In this document: piece after piece, positions 41,352 to 49,982 of the stretch
Position numbering within the stretch: position 1 is the first letter of the stretch
Layout: each line of letters begins with the position of its first letter
Source of the DNA: Candidatus Roizmanbacteria bacterium
Lineage (GTDB): Bacteria > Patescibacteriota > Microgenomatia > UBA1406 > GWC2-37-13
Assembly: GCA_012798265.1 (NCBI GenBank)
Contig: JAAZNM010000005.1
Location: 1 to 64,000, forward strand
DNA length: 64,000 bases
Direction: 5' to 3'
Notes under the pieces: generated by a model
Seen by the model: only the letters and a program-made list of their open reading frames with translations
Told to the model about the DNA's origin: nothing
Database searches by the model: none
Translations under genes and position numbers: made by a program

Positions 41352-43172
41352 ATGACACTTGAAGCAATCAAATTCAAACTGGCAGGTTTTTTCAGCAACA
41401 GCCGGCTGATTATAAAACCTTTAGCAGTCGGAACCGATGATCGATCGGCGTATATTTTTATGCAAGGAAAAAACCTTGCCCTTATTAACTCATATGTAGG
41501 CGATGACAGCTTTAACTTCAAGCCCAAACATAACATAAATGTAGGCCAACCCGTCAATAATCTTGTTTTTTTTATCCATAAAAACACCCGATATTTTTTA
41601 GTTAAAGACGGACAGTCGTCGCGGATAATCTCAGTTACGTCCGCGCTTGATAAGACCGTCGACTCCAAACCGATTAACGCTCCTTCAGAAAAGATTGCGA
41701 TCGTCTCCGACTTTTTATTAAAGAACAAGGCTGTGATGTATTTTGGGGAAAGATCAATAAACTTAGCCTTTTCCAACAATCTTATCGACTGGGACATTAA
41801 ATCAAGACCGGTGCTGGTCGGTGACAAACCGATTGAGATATCCGGCGTTTTTGAGACGGAAAAAGGCCTGCTCGTAGTCTATCTGCAAAAGGAAATTGTC
41901 GACAAGCTGACGTCATATTCCGTTTACCTGGCCCTTTTTGACAAAAAAAATCCCGACAAATTCATCTGGAAAACCGAAAAGCCGATCTGGTCGCAACAAA
42001 GTGTTTGGCCCGGTCAAACAACTTCCCCCATAGGGACGATATTCCGTAATAACCAACTCGTTTCGTACTGGTATCTGAACGGAGGGATCGTCTACGGAGT
42101 CATCCACTCCGGGTTTAAGTTCGACCCGGACTCCATAAATATAAAAAAACCCAGATTAAAAAAACATGAAAACAATCCGATTCTCTCCCCAAGAAAAGAA
42201 AATCACTGGGAGGCTTTCAATACTTTTAATCCGGCGGCATTGCACGCTGACGGAAAAGTCCATATCCTTTATCGGGCCCAAGGTTTTGATTATGTATCGT
42301 CGGTCGGCTATGCCGCAAGCGCCGACGGAATCATAATCGACGAACGACTTGACCATCCCGTTTACTCACCTCTGGACGATTTCGAAAATAATCAAACGGG
42401 GAAAGTCAATTATGACTTTATGTCAGGCGGCGGCTTCGGCGGTTGTGAGGATCCGAGAATTACTCTGATCGGAAAACGCGTCTATATGACTTATGTTGCC
42501 TTCGATGGTTGGTCTCCTCCTCGACTGGCCCTTACCTCAATTTCGCTTAACGATTTTCTGGATAAAAAATGGCTTTGGACCAAACCCGTCCTTATCTCCC
42601 CTCCGGGAATAGTCGACAAAAGCGGTTGTCTTTTGCCCGAGAAGATCAAAGGCAAATACGTTTTTTTCCACCGGGTCTTTCCCAATATCCTCATAGACTA
42701 TGTCGACGATCTTAATTTTGACGGAAAACACAAATGGCTGAAAGGTCAGTACCAGATAAAGGTCAGAAAAAACATGTGGGACAGTCGGAAGATCGGTGCC
42801 GGTGCCCCGCCGATCAAGACCAAAGACGGTTGGCTACTTATCTATTACGGCGTCGATGACCGGGACGCCAGCAAATATCATATCGGCGCCATGCTTCTGG
42901 ACCTGCAAAATCCCACTAAGGTCCTCCACCGGACGAACAAACCGATACTGGAGCCGACCGAAGACTACGAGAATACGGGCTTTAAGCCTGGTATCGCTTA
43001 TCCATGCGGAGCAGTCGTCGTCAACGACCGATTGCTTGTTTACTACGGTGGAGCTGATTCGGTAGTCTGTGTCGCCGGCGCCAACCTCGACTTTTTTTTG
43101 GAGCAGATGAAATCGAAAGAAGAAGCTGAGCTTGAGACCATAAAAATTTGCGAGATAAACTACCGACCATGA
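41352..43172 (+). CDS. GH130-family protein with degenerate N-terminal propeller
   Basis: A 606-aa protein. Residues 275-600 form a complete five-bladed GH130 beta-propeller: HENNPILSPRKENHWEAF, the catalytic-region motif GGCEDPRITLIG near residue 365, PEKIKGKYVFFHR, IGAGAPPIKTKDGWLLIYYG and PCGAVVVNDRLLVYYGGAD. The first 270 residues look like an eroded propeller that lacks these motifs. GH130 enzymes phosphorolyse or hydrolyse beta-mannosides. No signal peptide is seen. The stop overlaps the next ATG (ATGA). Confidence 0.85.
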   Translation: MTLEAIKFKLAGFFSNSRLIIKPLAVGTDDRSAYIFMQGKNLALINSYVGDDSFNFKPKHNINVGQPVNNLVFFIHKNTRYFLVKDGQSSRIISVTSALDKTVDSKPINAPSEKIAIVSDFLLKNKAVMYFGERSINLAFSNNLIDWDIKSRPVLVGDKPIEISGVFETEKGLLVVYLQKEIVDKLTSYSVYLALFDKKNPDKFIWKTEKPIWSQQSVWPGQTTSPIGTIFRNNQLVSYWYLNGGIVYGVIHSGFKFDPDSINIKKPRLKKHENNPILSPRKENHWEAFNTFNPAALHADGKVHILYRAQGFDYVSSVGYAASADGIIIDERLDHPVYSPLDDFENNQTGKVNYDFMSGGGFGGCEDPRITLIGKRVYMTYVAFDGWSPPRLALTSISLNDFLDKKWLWTKPVLISPPGIVDKSGCLLPEKIKGKYVFFHRVFPNILIDYVDDLNFDGKHKWLKGQYQIKVRKNMWDSRKIGAGAPPIKTKDGWLLIYYGVDDRDASKYHIGAMLLDLQNPTKVLHRTNKPILEPTEDYENTGFKPGIAYPCGAVVVNDRLLVYYGGADSVVCVAGANLDFFLEQMKSKEEAELETIKICEINYRP

Positions 43173-45082
43173 GTCTGTTTAAACGCCACCCTCTTAATCC
43201 GATTCTTAAGCCTACGACCGTTAATTCCTGGGAAAGTTTTGCCGCCTTCAACGGTTCAATAATCAAAAACGGCAACCTGTACCACCTTTTTTACCGGGCG
43301 ATGTCTGAGGAAAAGAACCATCTTGGCAGCAAACTCCGCCTGTCAACTATCGGTAAAGCCGTAAGCGCCGACGGACTGAGCTTCACAGATAGGACTTTGT
43401 TCGTGAAACCGGAATACGATTGGGAAAAATACGGTTGTGAAGATCCGCGGATTACCAAGATAGACTCCCGGTATTTTATTTTTTATACGGCGCTGTCAAA
43501 CTATCCGCCAAACCATAAGGGAATAAAATCGGCTTTGGCTATTTCTGAAGATCTAAAAACGATTACGGAAAAACACCTGATAACCCCTTTCAATGCCAAG
43601 GCGATGACGATCTTTCCGGAAAAAATCAATAACCAGTATACGGTTCTTTTGACCGTTAATACGGACAAACCGCCGACTAAAATCGCCATTGCCCGGTTTA
43701 ATCATCTTTCTTCCCTTTGGAGCCAAGATTTTTGGTCGTATTGGTACGAAAACATCGACGACCATCTGCTCAACCTCAAAAGAATAAACAGCGATCAGGT
43801 CGAAATAGGCGCCCCACCGATCAAAACCCAATATGGTTGGCTTCTTTTCCACTCCTACATCAAAAACTATTTCGGCGAAGACAAAATTTTCCGGATCGAG
43901 ACGGTTTTACTTGACCTGGACGATCCGCAAAAAATTATCGGCAGGCTGGACGAACCCTGCCTTGTCCCTGAAGCCGATTATGAAAAAAGCGGCCAGATAA
44001 AAAACGTCGTTTTCCCCGAAGGGGCTTTGATCGAAGACGACCGGATCAAAATCTATTACGGGGCAGCCGACCAATACTGTTGTCTGGCTGAGGCCAAGAC
44101 CCAAGACTTTTTCAAAAAAGTCGAGATAAATACTCCCGTTGCCATCAAATGCCAAAAATTCGCCAATAACCCCCTGCTCCAACCCATACCCGAACATCCC
44201 TGGGAAAGTAAGGGGGTCTTTAACCCGGCGGCCGTAAGAATTGACAATAAAGTATTCATCATCTATCGGGCCATCTCCAATAAGGATCTGTCCACCTTCG
44301 GCTGTGCCATAAGTCATGACGGCCTGTATATCGACGAAAGGATAGACGAACCGATCTACAAACCTAGAACCGATCTGGAAAAACTTGGCTGCGAAGACCC
44401 GCGGGTCACCCTGATTGGGAACACCCTTTATCTGTGTTATACCGCCTATGACGGTAAACTGCCGAGACTGGCCTTTACAGCGATTTCAACCGATGATTTT
44501 TTAAGCCGACGCTGGGATTGCTGGAGTAAACCCAAGATTATCTCTCCACCTGACTTTCCCGACAAAGACGGTTGCCTATTCCCGGAAAAATCAAACGGAC
44601 ATTACCTTTTTTTCCACCGGATAGAGCCGAATATCGTCATTGACGCCGCCGACGATCTTGAGTTCAGGGAAAAACGTTATCTTGACTGTTTAGGAATTAT
44701 TTTCCCCAGGATGAAGCAATGGGATGGTGTCAAAATCGGCATCAACACCGTACCGATAAAAACCGAGGCTGGTTGGCTGGTTTTTTATCATGGTATAAGC
44801 CGAATCGACCGCCATTACCGTGTCGGCGCTTTACTCCTTGGGCTTGAGGATCCGTCAAAAGTAATCGCCCGCTCGACCTATCCCCTACTTGAACCCGAAG
44901 CCTATTTCGAAGTTGAAGGAGTCGTCAATAACGTTGTCTTTCCATGTGGACACGTTGAGATAGACGGGAATATCTATTTGTATTATGGCGGAGCCGATAG
45001 GGTTGTTTGCGGAGCCAAAATAAATCAGGACCTCCTTATAGACTATATGTTGAAATCAACGACGAAAAAATACCTTTTATAA
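43169..45082 (+). CDS. Tandem double GH130 glycoside phosphorylase-like protein
   Basis: A 637-aa protein with two full GH130 domains. Domain 1 has FKRHPLNPILKPTTVNSWES, GCEDPRITKI near residue 90 and GAPPIKTQYGWLLF. Domain 2 has FANNPLLQPIPEHPWESKG, GCEDPRVTLIG near residue 407, PEKSNGHYLFFHR and VFPCGHVEIDGNIYLYYGGAD. Both keep the catalytic-region Asp. It is cytoplasmic by sequence. Tandem fusion within one chain is unusual for this family. It forms a two-gene operon with the preceding GH130 gene. Confidence 0.87.
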   Translation: MSLFKRHPLNPILKPTTVNSWESFAAFNGSIIKNGNLYHLFYRAMSEEKNHLGSKLRLSTIGKAVSADGLSFTDRTLFVKPEYDWEKYGCEDPRITKIDSRYFIFYTALSNYPPNHKGIKSALAISEDLKTITEKHLITPFNAKAMTIFPEKINNQYTVLLTVNTDKPPTKIAIARFNHLSSLWSQDFWSYWYENIDDHLLNLKRINSDQVEIGAPPIKTQYGWLLFHSYIKNYFGEDKIFRIETVLLDLDDPQKIIGRLDEPCLVPEADYEKSGQIKNVVFPEGALIEDDRIKIYYGAADQYCCLAEAKTQDFFKKVEINTPVAIKCQKFANNPLLQPIPEHPWESKGVFNPAAVRIDNKVFIIYRAISNKDLSTFGCAISHDGLYIDERIDEPIYKPRTDLEKLGCEDPRVTLIGNTLYLCYTAYDGKLPRLAFTAISTDDFLSRRWDCWSKPKIISPPDFPDKDGCLFPEKSNGHYLFFHRIEPNIVIDAADDLEFREKRYLDCLGIIFPRMKQWDGVKIGINTVPIKTEAGWLVFYHGISRIDRHYRVGALLLGLEDPSKVIARSTYPLLEPEAYFEVEGVVNNVVFPCGHVEIDGNIYLYYGGADRVVCGAKINQDLLIDYMLKSTTKKYLL

Positions 45083-45239
45083 AAAACGCGCCGAGCCTTT
45101 TGAATTTCTCGCCAGACTCGGCTGCGCATAGGGTTTATTAATGTTTGTTTTCTGCTATCCTCCGACAAGCACTCCCCGAAAAAGATTCTCATCGATTATA
45201 AGCCTTTTCATATTTATATTTTTTAACTTATAATTTTTT

Positions 45240-45260
45240 GAGAAAAACCGGTTTTTTCTC
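45240..45260. terminator. Bidirectional hairpin between convergent genes
   Basis: GAGAAAAACC faces GGTTTTTTCTC, an almost perfect palindrome with A- and T-rich flanks on both sides. It lies between the GH130 operon and the convergent methyltransferase. A second hairpin, GC-rich and bulged, is at about 45089-45126. The rest of the 244-bp gap has no gene that I can support. Confidence 0.5.
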
Positions 45261-45326
45261 CAATACACTTTCAGAATAAAGTATTTTTTTTACTTTGTCA
45301 AGAGGTATTTTATCCTATATTATTTT

Positions 45327-45998
45327 TTATGAAGTTGACTTTCTACTGACGACTTCCCACCATTTATCTACCCTGTCATCGTTAAGATGAATTTCCTCGA
45401 CCGCAAGCCCTCTTTTACGTAACTCCTCCCTTATTTGATCCTCGTCCTTGAACAATATCTCGTTGTCTCTCAGGTATTTCCAGAACATCTCTATTTTGGG
45501 ATTTTTTGACGGGGATTTAATCATACTCGGATGATGAAAGTAAAAGATGGCGTATCCGTCAGGAGATAAAACCCGGGCGGCTTCCGAAAAAGACTCCCGC
45601 GGCAAAAAATCTATAGCATGGTTACTTACTACCAATCCAAATTGACTGCTGTCAAAAGGCAGTAGTAAAGCGTCTCCCCTGATATGATGGACTTTTTTTG
45701 ATCTGGCAAGAAGCAATTTGTAATTTACGATATCGGCCATATCGACCGTAAACATCTCAAGCTCGTCCATCCATGACCGGTTTTTGTGCGTATTTTTTAA
45801 CTCCTTCTCCAAGGACTGCCTACCCGAACCAATATCAAGGAATACCTTTGGCCCCAATCCTCGTTCAAATAAATCGACCATCCTTCTTATTAAGCTTATT
45901 CGGCTGAGATCAGGACTGTCGTGTTTTTCGGATCCGCGATACAATCCCCTGTAAAAACCATTAAGAATATGCTGGTGAGCAAAAGGTTGCTTTTCCAT
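45327..45998 (-). CDS. Class I SAM-dependent methyltransferase
   Basis: A 223-aa enzyme with motif I VFLDIGSGRQSLEKELKN near residue 55, acidic strand FTVDMADI near 84, HIRGDALLLPF near 103 and motif IV VSNHAIDFLP near 125. It is of the UbiE/COQ5-like small-molecule group. Substrate unknown. It starts 9 bp after the LysM-like gene, so the two are co-transcribed. Confidence 0.85.
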   Translation of the reverse strand: MEKQPFAHQHILNGFYRGLYRGSEKHDSPDLSRISLIRRMVDLFERGLGPKVFLDIGSGRQSLEKELKNTHKNRSWMDELEMFTVDMADIVNYKLLLARSKKVHHIRGDALLLPFDSSQFGLVVSNHAIDFLPRESFSEAARVLSPDGYAIFYFHHPSMIKSPSKNPKIEMFWKYLRDNEILFKDEDQIREELRKRGLAVEEIHLNDDRVDKWWEVVSRKSTS

Positions 45999-46007
45999 AA
46001 GAAGATT

Positions 46008-46418
46008 TTATTCGCTGCAGCGTACTTTGACGGTATCGTTAAGATATAAAGGTCTGTAACCGTTTAAGGCGGCTATTGACTCGAAATATCGACCCGTACC
46101 GCAGGTTCTTTGGCTGATGGTCCAGTAACTGTCGCCGTCTTTCTCGACTTTAGCTTCCATAGGATTGTTGACAATCGACTCCATCGCGTTACCCGAAACC
46201 GTTGTCTTCAGCGTCGGAACGGGAGTTGCCTTGTTTATAATAACCGGTGAGGTAATGGTCTTTTTTGCCAGTTGACGGTAGATTATCAGATTGACTATGC
46301 CGGTAAAGATAATAACGGCGATAATACCTGTCCAAAACTCTGTTTTTTTTACGGAAGTTTTAAATAATTCGGGATAGTTTTTCTTCTGGATTCTTTTTTT
46401 AATCTGCTTTCTTTTCAT
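46008..46418 (-). CDS. Membrane-anchored LysM-like protein
   Basis: A 136-aa protein with a very basic N-terminus, one transmembrane helix (about residues 29-47), a Thr/Pro linker and a C-terminal ~45-residue domain. That domain (DSYWTISQRTCGTGRYFESIA then LNGYRPLYLNDTVKV) resembles LysM peptidoglycan-binding modules. It contains two cysteines (CGT, CSE) that could form a disulfide outside the cell. A TATTAT box ends 6 nt before the ATG on the minus strand. Confidence 0.7.
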   Translation of the reverse strand: MKRKQIKKRIQKKNYPELFKTSVKKTEFWTGIIAVIIFTGIVNLIIYRQLAKKTITSPVIINKATPVPTLKTTVSGNAMESIVNNPMEAKVEKDGDSYWTISQRTCGTGRYFESIAALNGYRPLYLNDTVKVRCSE

Positions 46419-46528
46419 AAACCTATAATATAATCAATATATAATTACAGAAACATAACTTATAAAAAACAGTTGATATTTTATCATATTATAAGATAAA
46501 TAACAATTCCAGTTATTTTATTTTTCTG

Positions 46529-46537
46529 TGATATAAT
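46529..46537 (+). promoter_or_regulatory. Extended -10 promoter
   Basis: TGATATAAT is a TGn-extended -10 element. The ATG at 46551 follows the predicted start by about 7 nt. Confidence 0.55.
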
Positions 46538-46550
46538 ATAGGTTAATTCT

Positions 46551-46790
46551 ATGATAAACAAAACGAAAGATGATTATAGCGAAAAGATCGTAGGTATTGC
46601 ATTATTCGAAATAACACTCTCTATTTTATTACTTACTATCGGAAAATCATTTAAGCAAACACTGTTAATCGACAGCCTTGTCTATATTTTGATCGTTTTT
46701 TTAGTAATCGATCTTCTGGTACTAGTCTATTTCATTAGACCAGGTTTTCGGCTTTTTCCTGGAAAAATATCAAAGATGCGCTTCGGTTAA
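46551..46790 (+). CDS. Small two-helix membrane protein
   Basis: A 79-aa protein with two hydrophobic helices (about residues 14-32 and 40-60), a charged N-terminus (NKTKDDYSEK) and a basic C-terminus (FPGKISKMRFG). Family not recognised. It converges on glnA with a 5-bp gap and has its own near-leaderless promoter. Confidence 0.65.
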   Translation: MINKTKDDYSEKIVGIALFEITLSILLLTIGKSFKQTLLIDSLVYILIVFLVIDLLVLVYFIRPGFRLFPGKISKMRFG

Positions 46791-46795
46791 CCGAA

Positions 46796-48232
46796 TCAGA
46801 AATCGTTCCAAAGCAACTGGTTATATACTTCATGATGATATAAAACCTCGGCGTTTTTTACCTTGGTCCCCAACTCAACCGCACTTCTGTCGGCCACCGC
46901 CTGTTTAAGGGATATGTAGTGTTTTTTCAATATGCTTCCGAGCATCTTTTCCATGACCGGGCTTTGTTTAAATATATTTAAGGCGGTATGGATGTTCCCG
47001 GGAAGATATTTGACTCGAGGCCGTTTGACAACCGTCTTCTTTTCTATCTCGCCTTCAAGACCAACTTTAATCAACAAATAGAGAGCCAGGTATGGATTAG
47101 CGTCAGGGGCGACGCTTCTCACCTCAATTCGGGCCGACTCTTCGTTATGGAGGGGAATCCTTATCATCGCTCCCCGATCGATCTCCGAAACCCGTATTTC
47201 ATTGGGAGCTTCAAAATGCGGGTCAAGCCGACGATAGGCGTTAACACTGCTGTTAAGGACCAAACATATATCGGAAGCATTGCTCAAAAGCCTGTTGACG
47301 AACTTCCAGGCAAAAAGAGACAGTCCGCCTTGCCCTGTCTTCTCAAAAAAAAGATTTTTATTGCCTTTGCAGATTGACAAATTGGTATGCATACCGCTGC
47401 CGTTTATGCCGATTATCGGTTTCGGCAAAAAAGATGCGGTCATCCCCATGTTCCTGGCAATCTGACGGCAGATCAGCTTGTATATCTGGATCTGGTCAGC
47501 GGCGTTAACGGCTTCCGAGTACGAATAATTCAGCTCAAACTGGGAAGGGGCAACTTCGGGGTGGTCTTTTTCGTTCTCAAATCCCATGGCCCGTTGGGCT
47601 TCGGCCGCCCGGTCTATGAAGTTACGCAACGTATCGTTAGGCAAAGAGTGATAATAACCTCCTTTGGAAGCCAGATCAAAACCGACTCTTTCGTTGAAGT
47701 TTTTTTCGGCATCAATTCCCTGAAGAAGAAAGCCTTCGACTTCGTTACCCACATATACTTTATAACCGTATCTTTTTGACAGAAAATCCAAATAGTCTTT
47801 TAACAAACCTCGGGTATCCATGGCGTACGGTTTACCTGATTGATCCAAAATACGGGCCATCATCAAAACTTTACCCGGACCAAAAACATCACTTGGCAAC
47901 CACCAAAAAGCTCCCCAATCGATCCCCAATCGCAGATCGGACTCGGCTTGCCTTGAAAAACCGCGGATCGACGAACCGTCAAAAGTAAGATTGTTATAGG
48001 CATGAAGGAAAAACTTCTTATCGTAATCCAACATATGGAATCGCCCTTCAAGATCGGAGAAACCAATAGTGACCGCCTTGATCCTTTTTTCTTTTTTCAG
48101 GTAATCCGTATAAAAAGACTTTAACTCCGACTCCGGCATCCGTCCTTTTCTTTTCTTTTTAGCCTCAAGATTCATCTCTTCCAACCGATCATAAGGAATT
48201 TCCAAGAAGGTCCGCAGCTGTATATTATCCAT
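46796..48232 (-). CDS. glnA: Glutamine synthetase
   Basis: A 478-aa class I-type enzyme that makes glutamine from glutamate, ammonia and ATP. Signatures seen: FDGSSIRGF near residue 85, metal-site GNEVEGFLLQG near 165, ATP-site KPIIGINGSGMHTNLS near 268, NSSVNAYRRLDPHFEAPNEI near 325 and RIEVRSVAPDANPYLALY near 365. The adenylylation-site tyrosine loop of the proteobacterial type is not evident. A TAAAAT box 6 nt upstream of the start fits leaderless expression. Confidence 0.94.
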   Translation of the reverse strand: MDNIQLRTFLEIPYDRLEEMNLEAKKKRKGRMPESELKSFYTDYLKKEKRIKAVTIGFSDLEGRFHMLDYDKKFFLHAYNNLTFDGSSIRGFSRQAESDLRLGIDWGAFWWLPSDVFGPGKVLMMARILDQSGKPYAMDTRGLLKDYLDFLSKRYGYKVYVGNEVEGFLLQGIDAEKNFNERVGFDLASKGGYYHSLPNDTLRNFIDRAAEAQRAMGFENEKDHPEVAPSQFELNYSYSEAVNAADQIQIYKLICRQIARNMGMTASFLPKPIIGINGSGMHTNLSICKGNKNLFFEKTGQGGLSLFAWKFVNRLLSNASDICLVLNSSVNAYRRLDPHFEAPNEIRVSEIDRGAMIRIPLHNEESARIEVRSVAPDANPYLALYLLIKVGLEGEIEKKTVVKRPRVKYLPGNIHTALNIFKQSPVMEKMLGSILKKHYISLKQAVADRSAVELGTKVKNAEVLYHHEVYNQLLWNDF

Positions 48233-48364
48233 AGGATTATTTTAATTAATATAAAAAATTAATAATTTATTATAAAAATATATAAAATTATATTATTTAC
48301 TAAATCAGTAAAGATTAAAAGATTATCCATGTATTTTCAAGCGTTTTTTACTAGAGGATGTTTC

Positions 48365-48404
48365 GTTCCCCTTTTTCACGACGATCGTCGCGCTTTTGGG
48401 GAAC
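48365..48404. repeat. Nested palindrome upstream of tRNA-Thr
   Basis: GTTCCCC (48365-48371) and GGGGAAC (48398-48404) enclose a perfect 12-bp palindrome, CGACGATCGTCG (48379-48390). It lies in the 266-bp gap between the glnA start and tRNA-Thr. The gap is otherwise AT-rich, with the tRNA -10 box TATAAT at 48462-48467, and has no gene. Confidence 0.6.
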
Positions 48405-48498
48405 ATAAGGATAATATATAAGACAATATATTTTGTTATTTTATTTAAGGAGGTTAGTTTGTATAATTATCGTTGTGGTTTTTTTCGGTCCGTAGCCT

Positions 48499-48570
48499 GC
48501 CCGAATAGTTTAGTGGTAAAACAAACCCTTGGTAAGGGTTAGACTGTGGGTTCGATTCCCACTTCGGGCT
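48499..48570 (+). tRNA. tRNA-Thr (GGT)
   Basis: Acceptor arms GCCCGAA and TTCGGGC pair, with discriminator T. The anticodon stem AACCC/GGGTT carries loop TTGGTAA, anticodon GGT. T-arm GTGGGTTCGATTCCCAC is standard. CCA is not encoded. A TATAAT box lies about 32 bp upstream. Confidence 0.95.
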
Positions 48571-48580
48571 CCGATATCCT

Positions 48581-49126
48581 TCAAGACAAATGCCCGGCAG
48601 AAGTGCCGACCATGTGATAGCTTACGATCGCCGCACTTACGATCACGTTCAAGCTCTTGTTGACTCCCCACATCGGTATCTCAACTATTTGGTCTACCAA
48701 CTTCAAAGTCTCCGGATGTACTCCATATGTCTCGTTACCAAAAATAAGGGCGACAGGCAAAGAATAATCGGCCTTGGCATAAGAAACAGAGTTTTTGTCC
48801 TGTTCCACGGCAATAATCTGAATTTTGTAATTTTGTCGAAGTTCCTCTATCGCTTCTTTTACAGATTGCCTATACTCCCACGGAACGATCTTATAGGTAC
48901 CGATCGAGGCTTTCTTTATTTTATGATTGGGAGGAGTCTCCATCTCGCCACAAAGATATAACTTGGCCACGCCTATAGCATCGGCCAAACGAAATAAACC
49001 ACCAACATTGTAGGTGTCATAAACGTTTTCCAAAATAAAGTAAATTGGCCTTCTTTTTATACCCTTTAGCTTATCGGATATTTCTTTTTCACTAACTTCC
49101 CTAAGCTGTCTGGCGTTGAGTTTCAT
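48581..49126 (-). CDS. TrmH/SpoU-family RNA 2'-O-methyltransferase
   Basis: A 181-aa SPOUT methyltransferase. Motif 1 is NVYDTYNVGGLFRLADA, motif 2 is ALIFGNETYGV and motif 3 is IPMWGVNKSLNVIVSAAI, the trefoil-knot SAM-binding region. It methylates ribose in tRNA or rRNA; specificity is unknown. A TATAAT box on the minus strand (49139-49134) places the predicted start one base before the ATG. Confidence 0.92.
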   Translation of the reverse strand: MKLNARQLREVSEKEISDKLKGIKRRPIYFILENVYDTYNVGGLFRLADAIGVAKLYLCGEMETPPNHKIKKASIGTYKIVPWEYRQSVKEAIEELRQNYKIQIIAVEQDKNSVSYAKADYSLPVALIFGNETYGVHPETLKLVDQIVEIPMWGVNKSLNVIVSAAIVSYHMVGTSAGHLS

Positions 49127-49187
49127 AGGCTATATTATAACCTTAATAATCAATAATTTTAAATTATAAATCAATACTAACCTATAG

Positions 49188-49216
49188 TTGACAATTAAAC
49201 ATACCTGTAGTATAAT
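49188..49216 (+). promoter_or_regulatory. Perfect consensus promoter, leaderless
   Basis: TTGACA (49188-49193), 17-bp spacer, TATAAT (49211-49216). The ATG at 49224 begins 8 nt past the -10 box, so transcription should start at or one base before the start codon. Confidence 0.8.
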
Positions 49217-49223
49217 ACACCGT

Positions 49224-49868
49224 ATGAAAAAAGTATTTGTCTCTTTTCTTTTTACCCTTATCTTTATTCTTAATACTAAATCGGCTTTGGCTGACTACGG
49301 CCAATATCAGGAACCGTCAAAACCTCAGATTATTCTGATTGATAAATTCGTCGGAAAACCGACAACCAACAAGGGCGGATATACCGATGTCGAGTATGTC
49401 GACAATCTTTCTTCTTCTGATCCGCGCTTTCACGCCGGCCAAACCGTTTTCTTTAAAATTAAGGTTAAAAACACCTCAAGCGTAAAAATATACAATGTCA
49501 CGGTCAGGGACTATGTCCCCTCTTATCTTGATCCCATCGAAGGCCCCGGTTCTTGGGACAGTTCAAACAGGACTATAACCTGGTCAGCCGGAGACTTTGA
49601 GGTCGACGAGGAAAAAACCTATTACCTGAAAATGCAGGTGTACTCTTCGGCCAATCTGCCGGCCGACAAAGGCCTTTTCTGCATGGTCAATAAAGCCGAA
49701 GCCAAAAACGACAACACCGCCGACGATGACTCCAGCCAGTACTGTGTTGAAAAAGAAGTCACCGGCGTCACCACCACTCCCTCGGCCGGACCGGAAATGG
49801 CCCTGGCGATCGTTGCCTTAAACGGCCTTGGTCTAATCACCGGCCTTAAGCTAAGGAAAAAAAGTTAA
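49224..49868 (+). CDS. Exported DUF11-domain surface protein
   Basis: A 214-aa protein with an N-terminal signal peptide (KKVFVSFLFTLIFILNTKSALA) and one DUF11-type beta-sandwich domain (about residues 55-155). That domain contains VFFKIKVKNTSSVKIYNVTV, RDYVPSYLDPI and the Trp-rich GSWDSSNRTITWSAGDF. The C-terminus has a hydrophobic helix followed by KLRKKS, a sorting or anchor tail. It probably sits on the cell surface. A frame starting at 49188 would begin within the -35 box and is rejected. Confidence 0.85.
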   Translation: MKKVFVSFLFTLIFILNTKSALADYGQYQEPSKPQIILIDKFVGKPTTNKGGYTDVEYVDNLSSSDPRFHAGQTVFFKIKVKNTSSVKIYNVTVRDYVPSYLDPIEGPGSWDSSNRTITWSAGDFEVDEEKTYYLKMQVYSSANLPADKGLFCMVNKAEAKNDNTADDDSSQYCVEKEVTGVTTTPSAGPEMALAIVALNGLGLITGLKLRKKS

Positions 49869-49947
49869 GCCTTATAATACTTCAAAACAGGTCTTTGTTC
49901 ATAACCTGTGGATAAAAAAAGATATATCTTCAATACCTTGACTATAA

Positions 49948-49976
49948 TTGACAAATTAAGGTTTAAATGGTATACT
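49948..49976 (+). promoter_or_regulatory. Strong promoter of the structured-RNA locus
   Basis: TTGACA (49948-49953), 17-bp spacer, TATACT (49971-49976). Predicted start near 49983, just ahead of the first paired segment of the structured RNA. Confidence 0.75.
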
Positions 49977-49982
49977 ATAGGG

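Noticed and set aside
45180-45233. 18-codon minus-strand frame encoding MKRLIIDENLFRGVLVGG
   Set aside because: Too short to support, with no clear ribosome site or promoter. It may be a remnant.
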